NCBI GenBank assembly: GCA_023430465.1
Contig: JAEZAM010000134.1
Coordinates: 1 to 64,000 of the forward strand
DNA length: 64,000 nucleotides
Reading direction: 5' to 3'
From: Bacteroidota bacterium
Lineage (GTDB): Bacteria; Bacteroidota; Bacteroidia; Chitinophagales; Chitinophagaceae
Part shown: one piece after another, positions 8,755 to 17,806 of the stretch
Position numbering within the stretch: the stretch's first letter is position 1
Layout: each line of letters begins with the position of its first letter
The notes under the pieces: model-generated
Told to the model about the DNA's origin: nothing
The model's input: only the letters and a program-made list of their open reading frames with translations
Database searches by the model: none
Position numbers and translations under genes: made by a program

Positions 8755-9176
8755 CCTCCCCTACTGTATTTGACTGCTCCATGGTGTACCTTCCCCAGGT
8801 GAAGAACCGCGCCGGTAACATCACACCCATACACAATGAAAAAGAAGTACCCTTTGCCATCAAACGGGTCTTCTATCTCTTCGATATTCCAGGTGGTGAA
8901 TCACGCGGTGCTCATGCACACCGGAAATGCCACCAGTTTCTGGTAGCCGCCAGTGGTGCTTTTGAAGTGTTGCTGGATGACGGCCGCACACAAAGACAGG
9001 TGATGCTGAACAGGCCCAACATCGGCCTGCACATCCCTCCCGGTCTCTGGGCTTCCGAGATCAACTTTTCATCCGGCTCCGTTTGCCTGGTACTGGCATC
9101 CGAATTATACGATGAAAAGGACTACATCCGCAACTACAATGAGTTCAAACTTTTCAAAGATGGTGTTGAAAGTTAA
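8751..9176 (+). CDS. FdtA/QdtA-like cupin, putative dTDP-sugar 3,4-ketoisomerase
   Basis: Paralogue of the preceding gene, with the complete HxH (H55, H57) in the RGAHAHRK motif and the IKRVFYLFDIPGGE strand. The family converts dTDP-4-keto-6-deoxyglucose to the 3-keto isomer, which a DegT aminotransferase (here at 11859) then aminates to dTDP-Fuc3N or dTDP-Qui3N. Which isomer is formed cannot be told. RmlA and RmlB are not in the window and must be elsewhere. Overlaps both neighbours. Confidence 0.88.
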   Translation: MTSPTVFDCSMVYLPQVKNRAGNITPIHNEKEVPFAIKRVFYLFDIPGGESRGAHAHRKCHQFLVAASGAFEVLLDDGRTQRQVMLNRPNIGLHIPPGLWASEINFSSGSVCLVLASELYDEKDYIRNYNEFKLFKDGVES

Positions 9177-9705
9177 GGGGGAAAAAACCACCCTGGAAGA
9201 GGTGGTACCCGCCGATGCGGCCGACATCTGCGCGTTGCGAAATGATGAGAAGATATCCCGCTTCCTTTCCTCGTCCCGACAGGTTTCTGTTGAGGAACAG
9301 CGGCAATGGATCGAAAATAACCTCGCCAAAGGTGATGGTCATTATTTCCGCATTCTCGATGAGAAGGGCGGATTTTGCGGCACAGCTTCCCTGTACAACG
9401 TTCTTGATAACGAAGCCGAATTTGGGCGGTTTATATGCACCCGCACCCTGCAGGCCGTGGAGACGGAATACCTGGTGATTCGCCACGCATTTGAAACAAT
9501 GGGGCTGCGGCGTATCTACTGCCGTACTGCCGTAGAAAATAAAAAGGTCTGGAAAATGCACTACAGCTATGGCTTTGTGGATGCGGGTGAAGAAGCTTTT
9601 TCAGTTCCGGGAAAAGATATGGTGCTCAGGATCCAGGAACTTACCCTGGAACAATACGGGCAGACTGATTATTCATTCATCAGCAAACTGATGGCTAAAT
9701 TTTAA
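9160..9705 (+). CDS. GNAT N-acetyltransferase, PseH-like
   Basis: GNAT fold protein: N-terminal LRNDEKISRFL and QWIENNL, central GxxxLYNV, then an acetyl-CoA segment, and a C-terminal NKKVWKMHYSYGF motif like that of PseH and RimJ/RimL enzymes. Probably acylates the amino group of the nucleotide sugar made by its neighbours. The frame is open to 9112, but the ATG at 9160 (17-base overlap with the cupin gene) fits the packed operon better. Confidence 0.82.
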   Translation: MVLKVKGEKTTLEEVVPADAADICALRNDEKISRFLSSSRQVSVEEQRQWIENNLAKGDGHYFRILDEKGGFCGTASLYNVLDNEAEFGRFICTRTLQAVETEYLVIRHAFETMGLRRIYCRTAVENKKVWKMHYSYGFVDAGEEAFSVPGKDMVLRIQELTLEQYGQTDYSFISKLMAKF

Positions 9706-9707
9706 TT

Positions 9708-10103
9708 GTGATCCGACTACATCATAGCGGTTTTATAGTGGCTGATATCGATAGCTGGGAAAAGAAAATGGTTTACGAAGCAAAAGTGGCTGACGTCATT
9801 GACCAGGTGCAGAATGCCCGGCTGGCCCTTTATACCCATTTCGCAGGGGATACATTCATAGAATTGATCCAACCGCTTAACGACCAGGCTTTTACGTGGA
9901 AATCCTTAGAAAAAAACGGGAATCATTTCAACCATTTCTGCTATTCAGTTGATTCTGTGGAGGATATTTCTAATTTTGCAGCGGAAAAAAAGCTTGTACC
10001 CGTACTCGGCCCTGTGCCCGCATTGCTGTTCGACGGAAAACAGGTGGCATTTTATTATACCAGGAACAAACAAATCATCGAGTTTTTAATCTCCCCGAAA
10101 TGA
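9708..10103 (+). CDS. VOC-family protein (glyoxalase/epimerase-like)
   Basis: 131 aa with two beta-alpha-beta-beta-beta repeats typical of the vicinal oxygen chelate superfamily: LHHSGFIVADID at the start, FIELIQP in the middle, NHFCYSVDSV opening the second repeat, QIIEFL at the end. His and Glu ligands are at the expected places. It resembles methylmalonyl-CoA epimerases, so it could act on an acyl-ACP or acyl-CoA donor. GTG start two bases after the GNAT stop; its stop overlaps the next ATG by four bases. Confidence 0.8.
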   Translation: MIRLHHSGFIVADIDSWEKKMVYEAKVADVIDQVQNARLALYTHFAGDTFIELIQPLNDQAFTWKSLEKNGNHFNHFCYSVDSVEDISNFAAEKKLVPVLGPVPALLFDGKQVAFYYTRNKQIIEFLISPK

Positions 10104-11659
10104 AAATCAGGCTCATCTCTGATGTGGTCCTCGCACCAGTTGTGAAGGAATTGAAGAAGGCCCTGCCTGCTGCAACCGTCCATGACTCTTTCGAGGAGGA
10201 CCTGGTAACCTACCTGCTTGCCTTCGACCCGGCAACGCTAAGCGGAGATGAATGGATCTTCATCCATACAGATCAGCAATTTCATCTCAAACCCGCCAAC
10301 TGGCAGCAGCAATATTTCCGAACCGTGCAGCAGTTTGTAACCCGTGTACCCAACCGCGTGTTGGTGTCCAATGCATGGAGCCTCTCATTTGCCTCTCCCG
10401 CCCTTGCAGGCGCCGCCGGGAAATCGGTTTCCACCTGGTTGAACTATCAACCGGAAATTGAAGCCATGCTCACCCCCGCTAATGTTTTTATATTCGACAT
10501 TGATCAATTAATGCGTAGCAAAGGGCTGGAGACAGTGTACCAGTATAACCTGGGACATCTCTACCAGATGCCCTATACAAAATCATTTTCCTCCGCCTTT
10601 GCGACAAGACTCGCTGAGCAGATCACCTGGCTTGGAAGCGAAGAAAAAAAAGCGATCCTTGTTGACTGCGATAACACACTCTGGAAAGGTATACTCGGAG
10701 AAAACGGCCTGGACGGCATCCAGTGTGATAACAATGCGGAAGGTATTCTTTACTATCACTTCCAGTTATTTCTCAAAGCAAAAAAAGAGGAAGGGTTCCT
10801 GTTATGTGTCTGCTCAAAGAACAATGAAGCCGACGTTAAAGAGGCGTTTGACACCCGCAACATGCCCCTTGCATGGAATGATTTTGTGGTAAAGAAAGTT
10901 GACTGGAACGATAAGTGGCAGAACATACAACTGATCGCCAAAGAACTCAACATCGGTGTGGATTCGCTGATCTTCATTGACGATAATCCGTTTGAGATAA
11001 ATTCAGTAAAAGAACTGCTGCCAGGCATCACCGCCCTGACCTTCACACCCGACTATCCCGCATTCCTGCAGATGACGGAAAATTTTCTTTTTCGGAGAAA
11101 ACGCATCCTGGCCGCCGACCTCGAGAAATCAAAACAATACGAGATCGAACAGGCCAGAAAACAGGTGGAACAGGAGTTTACATCTATAGAGGACTTTATC
11201 AAAAGCCTGGAGATACGCATGGATATCCGCCGCAATGATATTGCCGATATCGAGCGGCTGGCGCAGATGACAGGCAAGACCAATCAATTCAATTTTAATA
11301 AAAAAGAGTACTCACCGGATGAGTTGTCTGGCTATATCAGTGAGGGCAATCGTGTGTATTCGCTAAAAGTGGCGGATCGCTTTGGCGACTATGGAACCGT
11401 CGGCATCATCCTCCTGAACATGAACGGTGATAAGGCAATCATGGAAAATTATCTTATGAGTTGCCGCGCTCTCGGTAAAAGGATCGAGCAGGATTTCTTC
11501 CGCCACGTTCTTGATGAACTGCAACAGGAATACATTACACTCGAGTCCATCAAATTCCAGGAGACAGCCAAAAATAAACCAGCACAGGATTTTTATAAAA
11601 ACATCGGAAATGAATATAACCATAGAAGCGCTGCAGGAAATCTTCCGGTCGGCACTTGA
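10100..11659 (+). CDS. FkbH-like HAD-IIIC phosphatase/acyl-ACP synthase
   Basis: 519 aa. N-terminal SGNH-like region, HAD domain with DCDNTLW (189-195) and a FIDDNPFE motif near 296, and a C-terminal GNAT-like region (RFGDYGTVG, MSCRALG). This is the FkbH architecture. FkbH enzymes dephosphorylate 1,3-bisphosphoglycerate and load glyceryl groups on a carrier protein in polyketide pathways. With the ACP gene overlapping its end, the likely role is to charge that ACP with a small hydroxyacyl group for sugar acylation. The actual acyl group is not known. Confidence 0.9.
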   Translation: MKIRLISDVVLAPVVKELKKALPAATVHDSFEEDLVTYLLAFDPATLSGDEWIFIHTDQQFHLKPANWQQQYFRTVQQFVTRVPNRVLVSNAWSLSFASPALAGAAGKSVSTWLNYQPEIEAMLTPANVFIFDIDQLMRSKGLETVYQYNLGHLYQMPYTKSFSSAFATRLAEQITWLGSEEKKAILVDCDNTLWKGILGENGLDGIQCDNNAEGILYYHFQLFLKAKKEEGFLLCVCSKNNEADVKEAFDTRNMPLAWNDFVVKKVDWNDKWQNIQLIAKELNIGVDSLIFIDDNPFEINSVKELLPGITALTFTPDYPAFLQMTENFLFRRKRILAADLEKSKQYEIEQARKQVEQEFTSIEDFIKSLEIRMDIRRNDIADIERLAQMTGKTNQFNFNKKEYSPDELSGYISEGNRVYSLKVADRFGDYGTVGIILLNMNGDKAIMENYLMSCRALGKRIEQDFFRHVLDELQQEYITLESIKFQETAKNKPAQDFYKNIGNEYNHRSAAGNLPVGT

Positions 11660-11837
11660 TGAACCCGTAGTGATCACGGAGGATACAAAAAAAGATGACA
11701 TCGAAGAATGGGATTCCATTAATCACCTTAATCTCATTGTTGAACTTGAAGACAAACTGAAGATCTCTTTCTCCAAAGAAGAGATCGAAAAAATGGATTC
11801 GGTCAGCAAGCTGATCGAAATTTTAAAGAAGAAGTAA
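11610..11837 (+). CDS. Acyl carrier protein
   Basis: 75-aa acidic helical protein with the phosphopantetheine site DSINHL, Ser36. The ATG at 11610 lies inside the FkbH-like gene (50-base overlap), which points to translational coupling and a shared task. A dedicated ACP, separate from fatty-acid AcpP, is what FkbH-type enzymes load. Confidence 0.92.
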   Translation: MNITIEALQEIFRSALDEPVVITEDTKKDDIEEWDSINHLNLIVELEDKLKISFSKEEIEKMDSVSKLIEILKKK

Positions 11838-11858
11838 CCGTACCAATCAAACCTGCTT

Positions 11859-12956
11859 ATGATCAAGTTCCTGGACCTGCAGAAACTGAACAATCAATAC
11901 GAAAGCGACATCAAGGCCGCTGTGAATCGAGTGATCGATTCAGGCTGGTATCTGCTCGGCGCTGAGGTCAAGTCTTTCGAAAAGAAATTTGCCGATTACT
12001 GCGGCTCCAGAGAATGCATCGGCGTGGCCAACGGACTCGATGCACTCCGGCTTATTCTTGCCGCCTATATCAAGATGGGTGTAATGAGTGAAGGTGACGA
12101 AGTGATCGTGCCGGCTAACACCTACATCGCTTCCATTCTCGCTATTACGGACAACCGGTTGACACCAGTACTTGTCGAGCCCGATATAAAGACATATAAC
12201 CTCACTGCGGCCGGAATTGAAGCCGCGGTGACCCCGAGAACGAAAGCCGTCATGCTGGTGCACCTGTACGGGCAGTCGGCCTTCACAACAGAGATTGCCG
12301 AAACCTGCAGGAAACATGGCTTGCGGCTGATAGAAGACAATGCCCAGTCACAGGGCGCGATTTCCGGCGGCAAACGCACGGGCAGCCAGGGCGATGCAGC
12401 AGGAACAAGTTTTTACCCCGGTAAAAATCTCGGATGCCTGGGCGATGGTGGTGCTGTGACAACCGATGACGCTGAATTGGCTTCCGTGATCCGCACACTG
12501 GCAAACTACGGCTCCAAAGTGAAATATGTGAACGAGTTTGCCGGCCTGAACAGCCGACTCGATGAGATCCATGCAGCAGTGGTGAGTGTGAAGCTTGACC
12601 ACCTGGATAAAGACAACGAGAAAAGACGCTCAATAGCTGAAAGATACCTGGCCGGGATTCAAAATGAAAAGATCACGCTGCCTTATGCGGTAACTCCGGA
12701 GGGGCATGTGTGGCATCTGTTTGTGATCCGCACATCAGACAGGGATCGCCTCCAGAAGTTCCTCCAGGAAAAGGGCGTGCAAACCCTGATCCACTACCCT
12801 ATTCCACCGCACAAACAAAAAGCATATGTGGAGTGGAATAATTTAAGTTTCCCGATCACCGAGCAGATCCATAACGAAGTATTGAGCCTGCCGATCAGCC
12901 CGGTTATGACGGATGAAGAAGTCAGTGCAGTCATCGATGCTGTGAATGCCTATTAA
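11859..12956 (+). CDS. DegT/DnrJ/EryC1/StrS aminotransferase
   Basis: PLP-dependent sugar aminotransferase: NGLDALRL and ANTYIAS near the N-terminus, HLYGQ, DNAQSQGA, and the lysine that holds PLP (K189 in SFYPGKNLG). Closest in layout to FdtB/QdtB, which aminate the 3-keto product of FdtA/QdtA; those cupins are encoded upstream, giving a dTDP-3-amino-3,6-dideoxyhexose pathway. Its last 11 bases overlap the flippase gene if that starts at 12946. Confidence 0.94.
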   Translation: MIKFLDLQKLNNQYESDIKAAVNRVIDSGWYLLGAEVKSFEKKFADYCGSRECIGVANGLDALRLILAAYIKMGVMSEGDEVIVPANTYIASILAITDNRLTPVLVEPDIKTYNLTAAGIEAAVTPRTKAVMLVHLYGQSAFTTEIAETCRKHGLRLIEDNAQSQGAISGGKRTGSQGDAAGTSFYPGKNLGCLGDGGAVTTDDAELASVIRTLANYGSKVKYVNEFAGLNSRLDEIHAAVVSVKLDHLDKDNEKRRSIAERYLAGIQNEKITLPYAVTPEGHVWHLFVIRTSDRDRLQKFLQEKGVQTLIHYPIPPHKQKAYVEWNNLSFPITEQIHNEVLSLPISPVMTDEEVSAVIDAVNAY

Positions 12957-14283
12957 AAAAATGGCAGAGACCCGACCCATGTTAGTAAAACTAAAAAAAA
13001 CATTTACCAGCGACCTTGTAAAGGTTTCCTCTCTGAACGCCATATCAACATTAATAAGAATGTTGACGGGCTTCATCAGCGTGAAGATCGTTGCCAAGCA
13101 ACTGGCGAATGTTGGTGACATGGCACTGCTTGGTCAGTTGAATAATTTCTCCGCATTGATGCTTGTCTTCTCCACCGGTGGTATCGCCGCAGGTGTTACA
13201 AAATATGTAGCGCAGTATGCGGATTCACCGAAGAAGTCGATGCTCTTCCTCGCTACCAGTTTTCGTATCACACTTACGCTGGCCGGCATCTGTGGGCTTG
13301 TACTGATGATCGGGTCTTCCTTTTTCGCGGATCTGATCCTGAAGGATGCCCGTTTCAAATACGTGTTCATCATTTTTGGCGTGACCATTGTGTTCTATGC
13401 GCTCAATACACTGCTGATCTCCATCATGAACGGTTTCAAGGAGTTCAGGAAATACGTGCTGGCGAATATATGCGGCACGCTGATTGGCCTGGTGCTGACC
13501 ATCATCCTCTCGCTGACCTTCGATATCTACGGTGCCCTGATAGCGGCGGTCACCTACCAGTCGGTGGTTTTCTTCGTTACCTTCTCGATCGTGCGTAAAG
13601 CCTCGTGGTTTGACATCCGAAAATTTTTTGCTCCCTTCAGCAAATCAACTGCGATCAAATTTGCCCATTACTCCCTGATGGCGCTGGTAAGTGCCGTATC
13701 AGTACATATCAGCCAGCTCCTGGTAAGGAACTACATTACAGTCGGTACCGGGGCAAGTGCACAGGAAGGACTGGACAATGCCGGTTTATGGGAAGGCATG
13801 AACAGGATATCGATGATGTACCTGATGGTCATCACTACCTCGCTAAGTGTATATTATTTACCCAAGCTTGCCGGGTTGAAAACAAAATTTGAGATTCGCA
13901 ACGAGATCTTCAACGTGTACAAGATCGTACTGCCGTTCCTGGTGCTTGTGTCCGCAGCCATCTATGTGTGCAGGTACTATATCATTGCGATCCTGTTCGA
14001 TCAGAAATACAATGGCATGGAAGACCTGTTTATCTTCCAGCTTACCGGTGACTTTTTCAAGATCGCCAGTTGGATACTTGCCTACCAGCTAATCGCAAAG
14101 GCGATGTCAAGAACGTTCATCATCACTGAGTTTGCCTTCAGCGCCTCGTTCGTTCTTTTCTCCATGCTGTTTGTCAACATGTATGGAAACATCGGCGCAA
14201 CCATGGGCTATGCACTGAACTATTTTATATACTTCGTCCTGATGATCATTCTTTTCCGTAAAACCCTTTTCAGTCATGCCTGA
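12946..14283 (+). CDS. wzx: Wzx-type O-antigen/EPS flippase
   Basis: 445 aa with about 12 predicted membrane helices and the pattern of the polysaccharide transport family (ISTLIRMLTGFISVKIVA near the start). It moves lipid-linked repeat units across the inner membrane. The start may be 12946 (11-base overlap) or the ATG at 12961. Its end overlaps the GT2 gene by 8 bases. Confidence 0.9.
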   Translation: MPIKKMAETRPMLVKLKKTFTSDLVKVSSLNAISTLIRMLTGFISVKIVAKQLANVGDMALLGQLNNFSALMLVFSTGGIAAGVTKYVAQYADSPKKSMLFLATSFRITLTLAGICGLVLMIGSSFFADLILKDARFKYVFIIFGVTIVFYALNTLLISIMNGFKEFRKYVLANICGTLIGLVLTIILSLTFDIYGALIAAVTYQSVVFFVTFSIVRKASWFDIRKFFAPFSKSTAIKFAHYSLMALVSAVSVHISQLLVRNYITVGTGASAQEGLDNAGLWEGMNRISMMYLMVITTSLSVYYLPKLAGLKTKFEIRNEIFNVYKIVLPFLVLVSAAIYVCRYYIIAILFDQKYNGMEDLFIFQLTGDFFKIASWILAYQLIAKAMSRTFIITEFAFSASFVLFSMLFVNMYGNIGATMGYALNYFIYFVLMIILFRKTLFSHA

Positions 14284-15271
14284 TCAACTGATGGCCAGCA
14301 TATCGATCGTGACCTATAATCAGGAACACTATATAGGCGAAACGCTGGATTCCATGCTGGCGCAGGACTGCAATTTCGCGTATGAGATCGTTGTGGGTGA
14401 GGATGGCTCCACTGACAATACGAGACAGGTGATCGAGGACTATCAGCAACGCCATCCCGGAAGGATCAGGCTGATGCCGCTGGCTCCCAACAAAGGATTG
14501 CTGAGAAACTTCCGCGATACGCTGACTTCCTGCACCGGCAAGTACCTGACCATATGCGCGGGTGACGATTACTGGCATGATCCGAAAAAACTACAGAAGC
14601 AGGTCGACTTCCTGGAAAGCAACCCCGAGTACGGTATCGTACACACCGACCTCGATTTCTACCTGGCAAAACAGGACCGATATATACGGAACTTCAACCG
14701 GAAAAATCAACAGGATATTGTAGACGGTGAAGTTTTTGAGGCATTGCTAACCAGCCGGTTCTTTATCAATGCGCTCACTGTTTGTTTCCGCAAAGAATTG
14801 CTGGACAAACATGTTGACTTCGCGCAATTCGAAGCTGCTGGTTTCAATTACGAGGATCTTCCCACCTGGCTGGAATTATCCCGCCATACGCTGGTGAAAT
14901 ACATGGATGAAAGCACGGCAACCTACCGTGTGCTCGAAGATTCAGTGTCCAGGCCTACTGAGGTGAAGAAAAAATTCAAGTTTCTGCAATCACATTTTGT
15001 GATAAAGAAATATTATATAGACCGGTACAATGTGGACGAAAAGACCAGGCTGGCCGTTGAAAAGAACTTTCACAGGAAGCGGTTTGACATGGCGTATAAA
15101 TGGTTTGCGCCGGAGGAGGGCCGCGAGTCATTTGCGTTTTTGCAAAGGCATGATGAAGTATCGATGAAACTACGCGCGAAGAATGCCGTACTTTCCATAC
15201 CAATCCTGTACAGGGCCATAAACAGTTTCAAAAAATTATTGATCCCGGCCACCTCGGTTACCAACACTTAA
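14276..15271 (+). CDS. Family 2 glycosyltransferase
   Basis: GT-A fold: SIVTYNQEHYIGETLDSML at the N-terminus, GEDGSTDNT, then GDDYWHDPKKLQ as the DxD region and PTWLELSRH as the acceptor side. Adds a sugar to the lipid-linked repeat at the cytoplasmic face. No membrane segment in the catalytic part. Followed by a run of CTCAAC hexamers before the polymerase gene. Confidence 0.92.
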   Translation: MPDQLMASISIVTYNQEHYIGETLDSMLAQDCNFAYEIVVGEDGSTDNTRQVIEDYQQRHPGRIRLMPLAPNKGLLRNFRDTLTSCTGKYLTICAGDDYWHDPKKLQKQVDFLESNPEYGIVHTDLDFYLAKQDRYIRNFNRKNQQDIVDGEVFEALLTSRFFINALTVCFRKELLDKHVDFAQFEAAGFNYEDLPTWLELSRHTLVKYMDESTATYRVLEDSVSRPTEVKKKFKFLQSHFVIKKYYIDRYNVDEKTRLAVEKNFHRKRFDMAYKWFAPEEGRESFAFLQRHDEVSMKLRAKNAVLSIPILYRAINSFKKLLIPATSVTNT

Positions 15272-15272
15272 T

Positions 15273-15296
15273 CTCAACCTCAACCTTAACCTCAAC
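15273..15296 (+). repeat. Short CTCAAC hexamer repeat before the polymerase gene
   Basis: Four hexamers (CTCAAC, CTCAAC, CTTAAC, CTCAAC) fill the gap between the GT2 stop and the TTG start at 15302. The degenerate third unit supplies the only in-frame stop (TAA 15287-15289) just upstream of that start. Confidence 0.8.
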
Positions 15297-15301
15297 CTCA
15301 C

Positions 15302-16651
15302 TTGTCTCTCTCCCAGATCATATTAATCGTTGGCGGTATCGCCTTTCTCTACTTCCTGAGCAGGAAGCCGGAGATGGTCGCCATACTGTTGTTCACTGCG
15401 GTGATAGCCGACATCAATTTTGATCTTGCAGGGATGCCCTTGAATTTTCGGGCGATGGTGAGCCTGTCCTTATTGGGCCGCGTATTGTTGGGCGGTGACA
15501 GTAAACCCATACCGGCATTTGCTGAACTTAGTTATACATGGCAGATCATTTTTTTCAGCATCTTCGTATTGGCCGTTACATCCATGCATGGTTTGCTGGA
15601 TATGGGTGTGTTTAAAGAGTTCATGCTCTCGGTTGTTTGTGCCTTCCTGGCTTATCATTATTTCTTTCAGCATAAGAATTACAAGATCTTCAAGATCAGC
15701 ATCATCCTGGCGGGCCTGAGCTGCATGCTGGATCTTGCTTATACCTACGGTACGCAGGGCGGGTTCCCCGTGAACCGGCTGTACTATCAGTTTACACCTG
15801 CGTATGTGGTGGTGAATCATAATTTCTTCGGTTATATCTGTGGTACGGCGTTCGTATTTCTGCTGGCTGACTACCTGGCGGACAGCAAACTGCCGCAAAA
15901 GATAAACCTGATCATGATGCCCGCGATGTTCCTGGGCGTACTGCTTTCAACGTCGCGCAGCGCGCTGCTCATCCTGCTGATCGTTTCTCTAGGTGTGATC
16001 GGTAAAGCGCTTTTCACTTCGGGAAAAGGGAAAAAAGCAACAACACTTATCATTGTTTCCCTGACGTGTGTGCTCCTGATGCTCTTTCTTTTCCAGATCA
16101 TCACGATCATGTTCCAGATCGACAGTGAGTTTATGGAAACTATCACGGCCAGAATGATCGATGAGCCGATGGCCATCCTCAACCGTTGGATGGGAAACAG
16201 CTATGACGTGAACTCCCTCGATTCCATGGACTGGCGGGCTGAGGCCTCTGCACTTGCCTACAATACGTTCATGAATATGCCCGTTGAAGACCAGCTATTT
16301 GGTATCGGCTGGGGCGGATTCCTTGCCCGGGATATCGGCCACGGATATGATGCGCACAATGGGATCCTGCTGATGTTCATCGAGATCGGTGTGGTTGGGT
16401 CAGTCATCTATTTCTGGATGCTGATCTCGCTGGTGGGCCGAACCATCCGGTATGGCTATTTTTCACCGTTGACAGTCTGCCTCATCTATATGTTCATGTA
16501 CGTCACCAGTCATAATAAAGAACTGATGTCATTCTTTGCTTTCCTTGTTACAGGTACGCTTGCGGCGGAGCTCAAGCGCATCAGCATGCCCGAAGAAGAA
16601 GATGAGGAAGATGAAGAAGATTTTGAAGGCGTGACAGAGCCGGCTACTTAA
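15302..16651 (+). CDS. O-antigen/EPS polymerase (Wzy/WaaL-like)
   Basis: 449 aa with 10 or more membrane helices, a large periplasmic loop (about residues 255-340) and the AHNGILLMFIEIG motif of the Wzy_C/O-antigen ligase family near residue 355. Polymerises repeat units in the periplasm. The C-terminus is a very acidic tail (EDEEDEEDFEG). The TTG start is dictated by an in-frame stop 13 bases upstream; the next start would be the ATG at 15374. Confidence 0.85.
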   Translation: MSLSQIILIVGGIAFLYFLSRKPEMVAILLFTAVIADINFDLAGMPLNFRAMVSLSLLGRVLLGGDSKPIPAFAELSYTWQIIFFSIFVLAVTSMHGLLDMGVFKEFMLSVVCAFLAYHYFFQHKNYKIFKISIILAGLSCMLDLAYTYGTQGGFPVNRLYYQFTPAYVVVNHNFFGYICGTAFVFLLADYLADSKLPQKINLIMMPAMFLGVLLSTSRSALLILLIVSLGVIGKALFTSGKGKKATTLIIVSLTCVLLMLFLFQIITIMFQIDSEFMETITARMIDEPMAILNRWMGNSYDVNSLDSMDWRAEASALAYNTFMNMPVEDQLFGIGWGGFLARDIGHGYDAHNGILLMFIEIGVVGSVIYFWMLISLVGRTIRYGYFSPLTVCLIYMFMYVTSHNKELMSFFAFLVTGTLAAELKRISMPEEEDEEDEEDFEGVTEPAT

Positions 16652-16669
16652 AAAAAAGAGGATACTGAT

Positions 16670-17806
16670 ATGAAGATTTTGATGGTCATAAATTGTTTAC
16701 GAAAAGGGGGGCGGGAACGACGGGTCCTGGAGTTGGTGAAAAGCCTTTCCCAGAAGCCGGGTTTCAGTGTATGCCTGGTGACCCTAAGTGACCTGATCGA
16801 ATATGATTATGTGCATGAACTTCCCATCCGGCTGGAAATCCTGAAAAAGAAAAGCGATAAGGACTTCAGCCTCATTTTCCGCGTCCGAAAGATCATCCGT
16901 GATTTCAACCCCGATGTGATCCATTCATGGGATGTTATGTCCAGTGGCTATCTGACCGCGGCCAATATGTTCCTCGGTAAGAAAATCATCAATGGGGTGA
17001 TCTACGATGCGGCGACCGATTCAAGCCGGTATGATCGTCACTCGTTCAAGATCCGGCTGTTCTCTCATCTTACAAAAGCCACCGTTGCAAATTCACTGGC
17101 CGGGTTAAGGGCCTACAATACACCCGCGTCCAAGTCTATCTGTATATACAACGGCATTGACCTGAAGCGGTTTGAAAATCTGCGCCCTGCGGCCGAAGTG
17201 CAGCGGGAGATCCTGGGTAAAGAAAAGTCGGATGAATTTGTGGCAACTATGGTAGCCTCCTTTACACCCTGGAAAGACCAGGAAACACTGATCACCGCAG
17301 GCATCAATCTTTGCCGGGAAAATCCGGAGTTCCGGTTGATATTTATCGGCGACGGGTCCGAATTGCCTGCTGCAAAAACACGCGTGAAACAGGCCGGCCT
17401 GGAAGAGCAGGTCCTGTTCCTCGGAAGCCGCAATGATATCGAGTCGATATTGCAGATCAGCGATGTGGGCCTGCTCATCTCTCCGTGTGAAGGGCTCTCC
17501 AATGCGATCATTGAATACATGGCCTCCGGTCTTCCGGTAATTGCCTCCAAAGGTGGGGGAACCGAAGAGCTTGTGAAGCACGGAGAAAATGGCTTTCTTG
17601 TGGAGCAGAAAGACCACGATGGAATCGCAACGCGGCTCCGCACACTGATGAACGACCCGGAACTCAGGACCGCAATGGGTAAAAAAGGAGCTCAATGGAT
17701 CAGGGATCATTTTGAAGTTTCCCGCATGACAAAAGAATACCTCACCTTATACCAAAACGTAATCAGCAAGACACCAATCATTAAATCTCAGCAACATGCC
17801 TTATAA
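16670..17806 (+). CDS. Family 4 glycosyltransferase
   Basis: GT-B enzyme with the C-terminal EX7E motif (EGLSNAIIE) and GGTEELVKHGENGFLV. The N-terminus (INCLRKGGRERRVLEL) is typical of retaining GT4 transferases in EPS loci. Cytoplasmic. It overlaps the following methyltransferase gene by 11 bases. Confidence 0.94.
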   Translation: MKILMVINCLRKGGRERRVLELVKSLSQKPGFSVCLVTLSDLIEYDYVHELPIRLEILKKKSDKDFSLIFRVRKIIRDFNPDVIHSWDVMSSGYLTAANMFLGKKIINGVIYDAATDSSRYDRHSFKIRLFSHLTKATVANSLAGLRAYNTPASKSICIYNGIDLKRFENLRPAAEVQREILGKEKSDEFVATMVASFTPWKDQETLITAGINLCRENPEFRLIFIGDGSELPAAKTRVKQAGLEEQVLFLGSRNDIESILQISDVGLLISPCEGLSNAIIEYMASGLPVIASKGGGTEELVKHGENGFLVEQKDHDGIATRLRTLMNDPELRTAMGKKGAQWIRDHFEVSRMTKEYLTLYQNVISKTPIIKSQQHAL

